Numbered from the stretch's first letter, positions 50,556 to 58,802 are shown. The stretch is 64,000 bases of DNA from Alphaproteobacteria bacterium (GCA_040220875.1 JAVJVX010000005.1:647665-711664), one strand, 5' to 3'. Numbers and translations: made by a program. Notes: generated by a model from the letters alone, not told the origin.

Positions 50556-51530
50556 GTGTCCGAGCTTTTCCCGCCTCTCGAGCCCTTCGATAAGGGCATG
50601 CTGCCCCTCGATCCGCCACATGAGATGTATTGGGAACAATCGGGCAGGCCCGATGGAAGGCCGGTGGTCTTCCTGCATGGCGGGCCGGGCGCCGGGGCGG
50701 GCCCCATTCATCGCCGGTTTTTCGATCCGGACCACTACCGCATCGTGATCTTCGATCAGCGCGGCGCCGGGCGCTCGACCCCCCATGGCGAACTCGCGGC
50801 CAACGCCACGCCCGATCTGATCGCCGACATGGAAAAGCTGCGCGCCCATCTCGGGATCGAGCGCTGGATCGTCGCCGGCGGTTCGTGGGGCAGCACCTTG
50901 TCGCTGGCCTATGCCGAGGCCCACCCCGAACGCACCGCCGGGCTTATCCTGCGCGGCATTTTCCTGTGCCGTCCGTCGGAAATCGAGTGGTTCCTTTACG
51001 GCATGGGCACGATCTTTCCCGAGAACTGGGAGAAATTCGCGGGCTTCCTGCCCGAGGCCGAGCGGGGCGATCTGCTGCGCGCCTACCATCGCCGGCTGAT
51101 CGATCCGGACCCCGGCGTCCACATGCCGGCCGCCCGCGCCTGGAGCCAGTACGAGGGCGCGTGCTCGACCCTGCGGCCGAGCCCGAGCACGGTCGCCGCC
51201 TTCGAGGGTGAGCGGCTGGCGCTGGGGCTGGCGCGGATCGAGGCGCATTACTTCGTCAACGACATCTTCATGGAGCCCGACGCGCTGCTTGCCCACGCCC
51301 ATCGCCTCCAGGGCATTCCGGCCCATATCGTGCAGGGCCGCTATGATATCGTCTGTCCGATCATCAGCGCGGACGCGCTGGTGCGCGCCTGGCCTATTCG
51401 GGATCTGGCGGCTGGGGGGGCGCCGCTTACCTACACCATTGTGCCGGATGCCGGACATTCGGCGCTCGAACCCGGCATCCGGACGGCCCTGCTGCACGCG
51501 GCGGCCGATTTCAAATCGCTCGTCTATTAG
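50556..51530 (+). CDS. pip: Proline iminopeptidase
   Basis: 324 residues from the GTG at 50556 (a TTG at 50541 is also in frame). Alpha/beta hydrolase: FLHGGPGAGAGP oxyanion loop, FDQRGAGRST, nucleophile VAGGSWGSTL, catalytic Asp in GRYDIVCP, and His in PDAGHSALE. Family S33 enzymes remove N-terminal proline from peptides. Divergent from the SNase-like gene. Confidence 0.92.
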   Translation: MSELFPPLEPFDKGMLPLDPPHEMYWEQSGRPDGRPVVFLHGGPGAGAGPIHRRFFDPDHYRIVIFDQRGAGRSTPHGELAANATPDLIADMEKLRAHLGIERWIVAGGSWGSTLSLAYAEAHPERTAGLILRGIFLCRPSEIEWFLYGMGTIFPENWEKFAGFLPEAERGDLLRAYHRRLIDPDPGVHMPAARAWSQYEGACSTLRPSPSTVAAFEGERLALGLARIEAHYFVNDIFMEPDALLAHAHRLQGIPAHIVQGRYDIVCPIISADALVRAWPIRDLAAGGAPLTYTIVPDAGHSALEPGIRTALLHAAADFKSLVY

Positions 51531-51646
51531 ACGCAGGGCGGAAACCGGCGCGCGGCGGGAATTGCCAAAACGATCCCAGGCCCTAAGATGCGGGCGGCCC
51601 GGTACGAGGAGACCGGCGCCGGGAAACGAGGAAGACGAGGCACGAC

Positions 51647-52252
51647 ATGATTCTGGCCCGAACCTTGGTCCTGAACCTGGCCCGAACCCTGGTCCCAACC
51701 CTGGGGAGGAGAGGCGCGGCCGCGCTGGCGGTCTGGGGCGTGCTCGTTCTGTCCGCGGGTGGCACCCTGGCCGACGACCGCGATTTCGATGACGCGTATC
51801 TTTGGGGCGCAAAGGCGGATGACCCGGATTATCTGAGCGTCGGCGCGGGCATGTTCGATGTCAACGACGACGAGGAGGCGGGCGAGTTTCGCCTCGAATA
51901 TCGCTCGGACTACCGTTTCCTTTATTTTCTCAAGCCCTTCGTCGGGGTGAGTGCGACCACCGACCGCGCGGTCTACGGCTATTTCGGCGTGCTGGCCGAT
52001 CTCTATTTCGGCAAGCGCATCGTGCTGACGCCGAGCGCGGCGGTAGGCGGCTACAGCGACGGCGACGGCAAGGATCTCGGCAGCACGATCGAGTTTCGCA
52101 CCGGCGGCGAGATCGCCTGGCGCTTCGACGACCGCTCACGCCTGGGCGTGGCCTTCCATCACATCTCGAACGCCAATCTGGACGACGTGAATCCCGGGAC
52201 CGAGATCGTCGTGCTCAATTACTCCCTGCCGTTCGATTCCCTGTTCCGCTAG
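51647..52252 (+). CDS. pagL: PagL-type lipid A 3-O-deacylase
   Basis: 201 residues. After a repeat-encoded start (two L-A-R-T-L-V units) and a signal segment, the mature domain is beta-rich with Y-x-Y-F-G-V repeats. The C-terminus shows FHHISNANLDDVNPGTEIVVLNYSLPF, with His, Ser two later and Glu 14 after the His, exactly the spacing of Pseudomonas PagL His126/Ser128/Glu140. Outer-membrane lipid A deacylase. Its TAG overlaps the methyltransferase stop by 4 bp. Confidence 0.88.
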   Translation: MILARTLVLNLARTLVPTLGRRGAAALAVWGVLVLSAGGTLADDRDFDDAYLWGAKADDPDYLSVGAGMFDVNDDEEAGEFRLEYRSDYRFLYFLKPFVGVSATTDRAVYGYFGVLADLYFGKRIVLTPSAAVGGYSDGDGKDLGSTIEFRTGGEIAWRFDDRSRLGVAFHHISNANLDDVNPGTEIVVLNYSLPFDSLFR

Positions 52253-53163
52253 GACCCGTTCCGCCGCGACAGCCCGAGCAGCGCGACGAGCGGCCGGGCC
52301 GCGACCTCGGCCCGGGGGCGGGTCAGATAAAACTCGGCATAGTAATGCCCGTCCGCCTCGAGCCCGGCGGGATCGATGCCGAGCCCCGAGAGCGTCTCGA
52401 GCGCGCCCGCCTTTTCCTCTTCCGAGGCGAAGGCGCGTTGCGGGAAGAATCGCCCCCTGAGTTTTTCCGTCACCAGGCCGAGCGTCGCGAAATAATCGGC
52501 GATCGCGTCGTAGGGAAACATGCGCAGCACGAAGGACGCGATCCATGGGCGGCGCGCCCGGGGGACCAGCTCGCGGAACGAGTTTTCGGTCACGTAGCCG
52601 ACACAGCCCGTCGAGGTGACGAGATCCACTTCGCCCAGCAGCGCCGATGATCGGGGTGAAGGCGGGGCTTCTTCGAGGTTCTGCGTGATGCCGTCCTTCA
52701 GCAGCCCCACCCTGCATCCGTAATCGACGGCCTTTTTCGCGACATCCATGCCGATGACATTGACGTCCCGCACCGGGCGGCGGCCACGGAAGAACGCGGT
52801 GTCGGCGGCAACCACCTCGGACGCGCTTGCCCCACGGAGCCCGCCCGCCCGGTAGCGCTCGACCAGATCGCGGAAGGTCATGTCGTATTTCAGCATTGCC
52901 GCGTTGATGCCGTAGGAGCAGCCCATATCGGCGAGCGTCGGCCGGGCCAGCGCGCGCTGCTCGGCCAGCCCGTCGAGGATGCGGGCGAAGACCGGCTTGG
53001 CCTCGGTCGGGATGCGGTAGCCCAGCCCGCCGAGCTCGCCGTAATAGGCGCGCGGGTCGGCGCGGTCATAGATGCTGTCGAAATCCTCCTTGGCTTCGTT
53101 GAGCTCCTGGAAGGATCGGGTGTCGGCCAGATCGGCGGGCGAATCGGTTGGCGAAATGGTCAT
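52249..53163 (-). CDS. Class I SAM-dependent methyltransferase family protein
   Basis: 304 residues. The Rossmann motif LADMGCSYGINAAML (SAM site), NVIGMDVAKKAVDYG and DLVTSTGCVGYVTE place it in the class I methyltransferase fold; the substrate is unknown. The N-terminus is acidic and helical. The start codon is the last of three ATGA repeats at 53161-53194 that create two mini-ORFs. It lies at the edge of the accessory island. Confidence 0.75.
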   Translation of the reverse strand: MTISPTDSPADLADTRSFQELNEAKEDFDSIYDRADPRAYYGELGGLGYRIPTEAKPVFARILDGLAEQRALARPTLADMGCSYGINAAMLKYDMTFRDLVERYRAGGLRGASASEVVAADTAFFRGRRPVRDVNVIGMDVAKKAVDYGCRVGLLKDGITQNLEEAPPSPRSSALLGEVDLVTSTGCVGYVTENSFRELVPRARRPWIASFVLRMFPYDAIADYFATLGLVTEKLRGRFFPQRAFASEEEKAGALETLSGLGIDPAGLEADGHYYAEFYLTRPRAEVAARPLVALLGLSRRNGS

Positions 53164-53194
53164 GGCAAAGAAATGGTCATGGCAAAATGGTCAT
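53161..53194 (-). repeat. Start-codon tandem repeat with chained mini-ORFs
   Basis: Three copies of ATGACCATTT read on the minus strand, with ATG at 53194, 53180 and 53163. The first two open into M-T-I-L-P-stop and M-T-I-S-L-P-stop, each stop overlapping the next ATG (ATGA), ending at the methyltransferase start. Confidence 0.8.
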
Positions 53195-53407
53195 GGGATC
53201 GAAGGCCTGATTGGGGTTCGATGGCGGGTGTGCCCGGGTTCTGTGGAGAGGCCCCAAGATGAGCCGGGCAGGCGGGCGAGTCAAACGAGCCGGTCAATTC
53301 CGCCGCAAGAGACTGAAAATGAGGAAAAACTGCCGGCGGCCCCGCCGAGCCAAGCGGCAGCGCGCGCTCGCACCCGGCGGTGCGGCGCTTCCGGGAGTTG
53401 CTTGCCG

Positions 53408-53947
53408 ATGGCGCTGCCTGACGCGATCCGCTGGCTGGCGCGCGAGCGCCGCCGCGACCGTGCGAACCTGTCCGCCTTCCGAGTGTTGTTCGCCGCCCCG
53501 CACGACCTCGTCACCGGGCCGCTCGTGATGCCCGCGCCCGGACGGTTGGCACTGTCCCACCCCGCTGGGCTCGCCGCCGCCGAGGGCCATCGCGGCATCC
53601 ACGCCGAGGAAGGGTTCGCCATCGCACAGACCGGCGCGCCCTTGGGCACGCTGTCGCCCTACCTCGTGGACCCGCTCGACGGCACGCACGTCGCTGATCA
53701 CGACGCAGGTGGTGGTGTGAGCGCTACGAAGATTGTCCGGCACGGCAAGCCACGCGTCCCGACCGTCGAGCGTCCCTGCCTTAGGTGCACTCGACGGTTC
53801 CGCAGCGAGGGAGCGGACCATCGCACGTGCGACGGATGCCGGCAGAGGGCGGGAGACATGGGTCCGTTGAGCTGCATATCGGCAGTCCAAATTAGCCGAA
53901 AATATCTTTTCGAAGCTCTTGGTAGACGCCCATTTCCGGATTTATGA
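53408..53947 (+). CDS. Zinc-ribbon-like unknown protein at the island edge, probably truncated
   Basis: 179 residues. Start MALPDAIRWLARERRR (high G/C at third positions), no membrane segment. A four-Cys motif CLRCTRRFRSEGADHRTCDGC near residues 125-145 suggests a zinc ribbon seen in phage or plasmid proteins. After about 53,880 the composition shifts to AT-rich, and the last 25 codons run antisense into the AAA gene. The original C-terminus was probably lost when the island inserted. No known function. Confidence 0.5.
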   Translation: MALPDAIRWLARERRRDRANLSAFRVLFAAPHDLVTGPLVMPAPGRLALSHPAGLAAAEGHRGIHAEEGFAIAQTGAPLGTLSPYLVDPLDGTHVADHDAGGGVSATKIVRHGKPRVPTVERPCLRCTRRFRSEGADHRTCDGCRQRAGDMGPLSCISAVQISRKYLFEALGRRPFPDL

Positions 53948-55499
53948 GCGGCGTCAGTGTTGATCTCATGAAAGCCTTGACATCATTTCCACCTCCAACG
54001 ATCCCGAGACGTTTTTTCGCATGGGTATAAATCTCACCGGAAGCAGCTTTGAGATCATCTGCGGCTTTGCCACGCGCCTGTGCATTAGTTAACGCGGTGA
54101 TCTTGTCACCCAAGAGATTGATGGCTTCCTCTGGTTTTCCATGCACTTCGCAGAGCTTCGTAAGCACTTCATCGTCAAACAAATAGCATTCCAAGTTTCG
54201 GCGCGACAGCACGCGCACACCTTGAGCGGTTTTGCTCGCAATGTCCTCCGGGGCGTGATCGTCCCGATCAATAAGCCGGACAACTTGAGTTCCCTGAACG
54301 AGAGATTGAAGAGCTTGAATTAAAGCAATTCGGTCATTCTCCACCTCGTGTGAGTTACCTGCGGAAATGAATTTCGTTTCAGGAAACTCAGCTTCAAAAA
54401 TCCTTTCATAACATTCGCTATCCATTGAAGCGTTCTTGCCCGCGCCCGGCACTTTGGGCGCTCCCTCGCAAATGACGACGCGGTTTGGAGCAATGAGGGC
54501 AGCTAGGTCATCTAGCGCAACATTTAGGACTCGCTGCCAGAACGGCCTTGTTGGAGGTATTGGCTTAAGAACCTGAGTTTCATCGAAATCTTTATCACCA
54601 AAATCTACAAAAACGACAGTATCAGGGTGGGCTGCACTTAGATCACGGGCGCGCTTCATCATTCCGATAGAGTGCGTTGCTAGCCAAAGCTGGCAATTTT
54701 CGGGCACCAACCGATACAATTCTTCGAGCAACGCGCCCTGTAATCGAGTGTTCATGTGAGCCTCAGGCTCGTCAATGCAGAACACCGTATTGTTGAACTC
54801 GCGCCGCTTAATGATGAGATCAAGAATTAGATCGAACGCAGCTTTCTCGCCACCAGACAGATTCTTGTAGAGGAACCCCTTACTGGCCCCCTTATCGAAT
54901 CTAAACGTTCCCTCTACAAGTGGATTACCTAAGCTGTTTAATATGAGATCTGGAAACAACCGCTTTATAGCGCTCTGAATCTCGCCAATCGTCTTATCCC
55001 TGAATTTGCCAATGGTCAGCGAGGGGTCTTCCTTTTCATAAACATCCTCTAGCCCCTGACTAGCCATTCTCTGATAGTTCTTCGCAACGGCAGCATCATT
55101 ATCAATGAGCCGGCTGAATCGTTCTTCCTGAAGTAGGGGGGTGATTCGATGCAGATTTCCAATTTGAAACTCAGGGTCGTTTCGGTAGGCAGATCGGACA
55201 TAAATTGCCTTACGCTTCTCGTCCTGATCCTGGGGTACCTCGCCGTAAAACTCGATTTCGATCGCCCTATTCCATCCCAGATTTTCGGGCGAGCCGACTT
55301 TGCTATGGTATGTTTCGTCCCATCCGCCAACCGCCTTCCAACCTTCTCGATGCCATGCATTGAGCGCATCGAAAAACGACGACTTACCGCTTCCATTCGG
55401 TCCGGCCATTATCACCAAGCGAGCGGACTCGGGGATATCTGTCACCGTAAGTTCGGTGAACCTTTTGAATTGCGTCAGTTTAACTTTCTTGATTTTCAC
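53892..55499 (-). CDS. AAA ATPase with TOPRIM-like C-terminal domain (OLD-like)
   Basis: 535 residues, clearly less G/C rich than neighbours. ABC-type ATPase: Walker A GPNGSGKSS (33-41), signature LSGGEKA (214-220), Walker B FCIDEPEAH (240-248), His switch LATHS (273-277). Then a TOPRIM-like part with Glu345 (VVICEG), DRDD (411-414) and RRNLECYL (433-440), as in OLD-family nucleases or DUF4435 proteins. Likely a phage-defence or DNA-repair nuclease-ATPase; adjacent to a nuclease-like pseudogene and tRNA-Arg. Confidence 0.8.
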   Translation of the reverse strand: MKIKKVKLTQFKRFTELTVTDIPESARLVIMAGPNGSGKSSFFDALNAWHREGWKAVGGWDETYHSKVGSPENLGWNRAIEIEFYGEVPQDQDEKRKAIYVRSAYRNDPEFQIGNLHRITPLLQEERFSRLIDNDAAVAKNYQRMASQGLEDVYEKEDPSLTIGKFRDKTIGEIQSAIKRLFPDLILNSLGNPLVEGTFRFDKGASKGFLYKNLSGGEKAAFDLILDLIIKRREFNNTVFCIDEPEAHMNTRLQGALLEELYRLVPENCQLWLATHSIGMMKRARDLSAAHPDTVVFVDFGDKDFDETQVLKPIPPTRPFWQRVLNVALDDLAALIAPNRVVICEGAPKVPGAGKNASMDSECYERIFEAEFPETKFISAGNSHEVENDRIALIQALQSLVQGTQVVRLIDRDDHAPEDIASKTAQGVRVLSRRNLECYLFDDEVLTKLCEVHGKPEEAINLLGDKITALTNAQARGKAADDLKAASGEIYTHAKKRLGIVGGGNDVKAFMRSTLTPLINPEMGVYQELRKDIFG

Positions 55500-55568
55500 G
55501 GCTTTAGCGGCACTCGCTGACGAAATCGGGCCGCAGTTGGTAACAAGCAGGCAAGCTTCCCAGCCAAT

Positions 55569-55721
55569 TTATCTGCCCTTTTTGCGCCTGTCGGGCCGCT
55601 GCGTCAGCGCCGATGCGGCTGCTGACTTTTGAGCCTTGGTAGACTTAGGGTTCCGCAGCACTTTCGCTGCGGCCGACGCGGCAGGGGCACTCGTCACTTC
55701 CTTGTTTGGTTTCCTAGCCAT
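55569..55721 (-). CDS. Small basic protein, 50 residues
   Basis: About 50 residues, starting MARKPNKEVTSAPAASAAAK and ending in QRPDRRKKGR. Rich in Lys, Ala and Ser; no membrane segment. I have seen similar short basic proteins near accessory genes but cannot name the family. It lies between the AAA gene and the nuclease-like pseudogene on the same strand, 70 bp upstream of the AAA gene. Confidence 0.5.
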   Translation of the reverse strand: MARKPNKEVTSAPAASAAAKVLRNPKSTKAQKSAAASALTQRPDRRKKGR

Positions 55722-55838
55722 ATCACGACTCGCGCTGGTTGAAGACAACGTCGCTGCAACGCTAGCGAGTCGTATACTTGCTGTCAATATTTGCCGAGCA
55801 CAAAACGAGAACCATACCAGATGTGGTAATTGCTGCGA

Positions 55839-56377
55839 CTAATATCCGACGATGCACAAGGGGAATGGCATTTGGATACGCGAGTGCCCAAAGAGCGCAT
55901 CAGCCACGGCGACGGTGTTGTCGTAGTCGTTCTGGTCACGTTCCTTCCGCCAGTCTTGTACCTGTAGGAGTTGGGGACGGTGAGGACCAGGTGCTGAAGG
56001 TCCACCATAACCAGCGCCTGGATCAGGTCGCGATATACCGCGTTGCCCATCCATGCCCGGCCCGCCTCGACCTCCAGGCCCGCGCGCCACTCGGGGTGCC
56101 AAGCGTCGATCTCGTACTGCAGGCTCGGCTGGGCGTTCTCTCCAAAGAAGACCGGGCGGCGTATCTTCTGCTCGGATCGCTTGCCCGCCTCGACCTGAAA
56201 GCCCAACTCGACCAGGTCTGGACGCAGCAGTGTCAGCACCTCGTCGCTCGTCAGGCCCTTCGCTGGATTGCGCGTTGAGATGTCAGCCTCGTGGCGCTCG
56301 AACACCGCGACCAGTTCCCGCAAGAATTCGGCGGGGCTCTCTGTGCGGGGGAACGTCGCGAACCTGATCGAAGACAT
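55839..56377 (-). pseudogene. Nuclease-like (PD-(D/E)XK-type) gene broken by a frameshift
   Basis: Reading from ATG 56377 gives about 138 residues with YEIDAW (Asp91) and LEVEAGRAWMGNAVYRDLIQ (two Glu), resembling a PD-(D/E)XK nuclease core. Past about 55,950 this frame becomes nonsense-like (many Thr), while the -1/+2 frame continues as KERDQNDYDNTVAVADALFG to a stop at 55839. A one-base loss near 55941-55951 (GGCGGAAGGAACG on the minus strand) would explain it. It starts 26 bp past the 3' end of tRNA-Arg. Confidence 0.6.
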
Positions 56378-56402
56378 CAAAAATGCGCCAGTAGAGGGAA
56401 AT

Positions 56403-56479
56403 TGGCGCGCCCGGCAGGATTCGAACCTGCGACCCCCAGATTAGGAATCTGGTGCTCTATCCTGCTGAGCTACGGGCGC
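56403..56479 (-). tRNA. tRNA-Arg (anticodon CCT)
   Basis: 77 nt with encoded CCA. Acceptor GCGCCCG with CGGGCGC, D-arm GCTCAGCAGGATAGAGC, anticodon stem CCAGA/TCTGG around TTCCTAA, T-arm GCAGGTTCGAATCCTGC. Adjacent to the island; a partial copy of its 5' half is at 56577-56612. Confidence 0.97.
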
Positions 56480-56576
56480 TCCGTCCGCCATCACGGTCCT
56501 CAACCACGGTCCGCGCGGCGATCATCGACTCAACACGTACGTCAACACAACAACTTGGCCCCCGAAGGTCGGCCGT

Positions 56577-56612
56577 TTAGGAATCTCGTGCTCTATCCTG
56601 CTGAGCTACGGG
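56577..56612 (-). repeat. Partial copy of the tRNA-Arg 5' half
   Basis: 36 bp matching 56441-56476 with one mismatch (56587), in the same orientation, 136 bp away. It covers the 5' half up to and including the anticodon loop. It may be an attachment-site scar or the remnant of a second tRNA-Arg gene. Confidence 0.85.
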
Positions 56613-56667
56613 GACCCGGGGGTCTGTATAGCAGGCGGGGGCCGGCGGGCGCCAGATGGGGGCCGCC

Positions 56668-56721
56668 GGCACTGGTACTGGTACTGGCACTGGCACTGGC
56701 ACTGGCACTGGCACTGGCACT
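56668..56721 (+). repeat. Hexanucleotide tandem repeat GGCACT
   Basis: Nine six-base units of GGCACT or GGTACT, then GGCAGG, about 75 bp upstream of the ATG of the gene at 56797. Repeats are in a frame that would extend the gene upstream as Gly-Thr repeats, but a better ribosome-binding site favours the later start. Confidence 0.9.
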
Positions 56722-56796
56722 GGCAGGGCGGCGGACGTGACTCGGGGGCGGGAAGTTTCTAGGCTTGGCGCCAGCCACGTCTTAGCGGAGGAAACG

Positions 56797-57192
56797 ATGA
56801 GCCGGCATGCGCGCAGCCCCGAAGAGATCCAGACGCTTTTTATCGCCGCCATCGGCAATCACGACCTCGACGGGCTGATGGCGCTTTACGACGAAGACGC
56901 GGTGATGGTCCCCTCGCCCGGCGCGGCGCCGGTGCGGGGGCTGGCCCTGATCCGCGAGGCCCTCGCCGGTCTCCTCGCGCTCGAGCCGGAGGACGCAGCG
57001 CTCGAGACCATCTATTGCCTCCGGCATGACGAGCTGGCGCTGATGCGCTCGGCCTGGCGGTTCACCGGCACCGGACCCGACGGCCGGCGGAGCCTGATCT
57101 CGGGAAGCGGCACCGAGGTCATGCGCCGCCTGCCGGACGGGCGCTGGGTGCAGATCCTCGACAACCCCTGGGGCGGCGATCCGCTTTCCTGA
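56797..57192 (+). CDS. NTF2-fold SgcJ/EcaC family protein
   Basis: 131 residues from ATG 56797, with GGAGG 6 bases before it. Opening SPEEIQTLFIAAIGNHDLDGLMALYDEDAVMVPSPG and ending in WVQILDNPW are characteristic of the SgcJ/EcaC NTF2-like family. A cytoplasmic cone-shaped fold that could bind a small molecule; function unknown. The upstream Gly-Thr repeat ORF extension is rejected. Confidence 0.88.
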   Translation: MSRHARSPEEIQTLFIAAIGNHDLDGLMALYDEDAVMVPSPGAAPVRGLALIREALAGLLALEPEDAALETIYCLRHDELALMRSAWRFTGTGPDGRRSLISGSGTEVMRRLPDGRWVQILDNPWGGDPLS

Positions 57193-57283
57193 GATTCTTT
57201 CCGAATTATTTGACCGTACGTTCTATGAACGCAGAGTTCTCGGCCCGTATGGCCCGGCGCGCGCGACACTGGCGCGCGGAAAT

Positions 57284-57297
57284 TTGATCCAGATCAA
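57284..57297 (+). promoter_or_regulatory. FNR/FixK box
   Basis: TTGAT-CCAG-ATCAA, a perfect match to the TTGAT-N4-ATCAA consensus, about 240 bp upstream of the FNR-type gene. It suggests autoregulation by oxygen-responsive FNR/FixK. The rest of 57193-57525 has a CGTTC-tat-GAACG inverted repeat (57219-57231) and no gene. Confidence 0.8.
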
Positions 57298-57525
57298 AAA
57301 ATTCACAAATTCCGCCCGCCTGATTCCGCCGGGCTGCTCGAGGATTTCTCCGGAAGGGGTGTTCATCCGAAGGGGTAAATGCGCGGATGGTCTACCTCCG
57401 ATAGGGAATTCGACAAGTTTCTGACCGGATTGACTCGCAGGAGTCGCAAAATGGGTGTTAATTTAGAAATACAACAAGTTCCGGTTGCGGCCGGCCCCCC
57501 AACCGCAGATCGAAGGAACCTTGAA

Positions 57526-58314
57526 ATGCCTAACCGCGTGCAGACCACGCGCCACGAACCCCCGCGGAAAATCGGGCCGCCATTTGGTGACATCAATTAT
57601 GTGAATGGCCGCGCCGCGCGCACGCGGGACCGCTGCCGACGATGCGAAGTCTCCGCAAATTGCGTACTTGCCTCGGGCGATTTCCAGGCCTTCGAGCGAT
57701 TTCTCCCCAAAATGGACCAGATCCTGCTCGAGCGCGATCAGGTCCTCTATCTCGAGGGCGACCCCGCACGCCATGTCCACGCCATTTCGGAAGGCGCGCT
57801 CAAGCTTTACAAGACGCTGCGCGACGGGCGTAACCAGGTCGTCGGCTTCGCCTTTCCGGGCGACTTCGTCGATTTCCCCTTTGGCGAATTGCACGACGTC
57901 AACGCCGAGGCGGTCATCGCCACGCGGGTCTGCCGCCTGCCGCGCTCGGAATTGCACCAGCTCTGCGAGCGTTCACCACGGCTCGAGGAAAAATTCCGCG
58001 AGATCGCCGTGCACGAGATCACTTTCGCTCACGGGCAGATGCTGCTTCTGGGACGCAAGACGGCGAGCGAGCGGATCGCGAGCTTCCTTCTGATGATGAG
58101 TGGGGTCAGCCGCCGGCTCGGGAATGGCGCCGACGGCATCTTCATCCCCATGGCGCGTGTCGATATCGCGGATTATCTGGGACTGACGGTCGAGACCGTG
58201 AGTCGCACGCTGTCGCGCATGAAATCCGACCGGCTGATCGATATTCCCGACATTCATCACGTGACGCTGTGCGACATCGAGGCCATCAACGACCTGGCCG
58301 AGGGCGAGGACTGA
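57526..58314 (+). CDS. fnr: FNR-type oxygen-sensing transcription regulator
   Basis: 262 residues from the ATG at 57526 (GAAGGA upstream; an ATG at 57451 is also possible). N-terminal cysteines in CRRCEVSANC and a later VCRLPRSEL match the four ligands of the FNR [4Fe-4S] cluster (E. coli Cys20/23/29/122). The cyclic-nucleotide fold follows, with the helix-turn-helix DIADYLGLTVETVSRTLSRM. Regulates anaerobic/microaerobic genes; autoregulation is suggested by the FNR box at 57284. Confidence 0.92.
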   Translation: MPNRVQTTRHEPPRKIGPPFGDINYVNGRAARTRDRCRRCEVSANCVLASGDFQAFERFLPKMDQILLERDQVLYLEGDPARHVHAISEGALKLYKTLRDGRNQVVGFAFPGDFVDFPFGELHDVNAEAVIATRVCRLPRSELHQLCERSPRLEEKFREIAVHEITFAHGQMLLLGRKTASERIASFLLMMSGVSRRLGNGADGIFIPMARVDIADYLGLTVETVSRTLSRMKSDRLIDIPDIHHVTLCDIEAINDLAEGED

Positions 58315-58334
58315 TTTTGCGCCGCCGCCGGGCC

Positions 58335-58802
58335 CTAACGCCCGGCCCGCCTTGCCGCCTCGGGCAGATCGAGCGGATAACCCTCACCCGCGTAATCGAA
58401 CCCGCCGATTTCATGTTTCGCCACACCGTCATGGGTGGGGCAGGCGTAATAGGCCCTGATCTCGGTAATCAGGCCCCGGTCATCGAATTTGTACCATTCA
58501 TCGCCGCGCAGCACCTGGCTCTGCTTCGGCTTGAAGTGGGTCCACTCGATCACGGCCTCGCGCGCCGCCTCGTCGATCGCCATGCGGTCGATCGTCCACC
58601 ACGAGCCGAGCACCTCGACACAATGCAGCCAGAGATCGGCGATCGCCCGCGCCCCCCGGGCGGCGCCGAACGGGCTGCCGCCGGGAAAGTAATGCACGGC
58701 GTCGGGCGTGAAGAAGCTCATGATCTTGGCGTGATCGGCCTCGTTGCACCCGTCGAAATAGGCACGGATCGCCCGTTCCATCTGTTCGCGGCCCAGCGTC
58801 AT
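58335..58802 (-). CDS. NTF2-like/SnoaL family protein
   Basis: 155 residues, one domain. MERAIRAYFDGCNEADHAKIMSFFTPDAVHYFPGG and the later EWTHFKPKQ and YACPTHDG are characteristic of nuclear transport factor 2-like proteins (some polyketide cyclases and dehydratases). Function cannot be inferred. Converges with the FNR gene, 20 bp apart. Confidence 0.85.
   Translation of the reverse strand: MTLGREQMERAIRAYFDGCNEADHAKIMSFFTPDAVHYFPGGSPFGAARGARAIADLWLHCVEVLGSWWTIDRMAIDEAAREAVIEWTHFKPKQSQVLRGDEWYKFDDRGLITEIRAYYACPTHDGVAKHEIGGFDYAGEGYPLDLPEAARRAGR

Noticed and set aside
53211-53528. 105-residue frame overlapping the zinc-ribbon gene start
   Set aside because: Composition is Arg/Ala-rich without structure and another frame has the better coding pattern.
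56668-56721. Repeat array mistaken for CRISPR
   Set aside because: Units are six bases with no spacers; this is a simple microsatellite.
57219-57240. Possible LexA box near the FNR gene (GTTC repeats)
   Set aside because: The two GTTC copies are separated by 12 bases instead of the 7 expected for the alphaproteobacterial LexA site.
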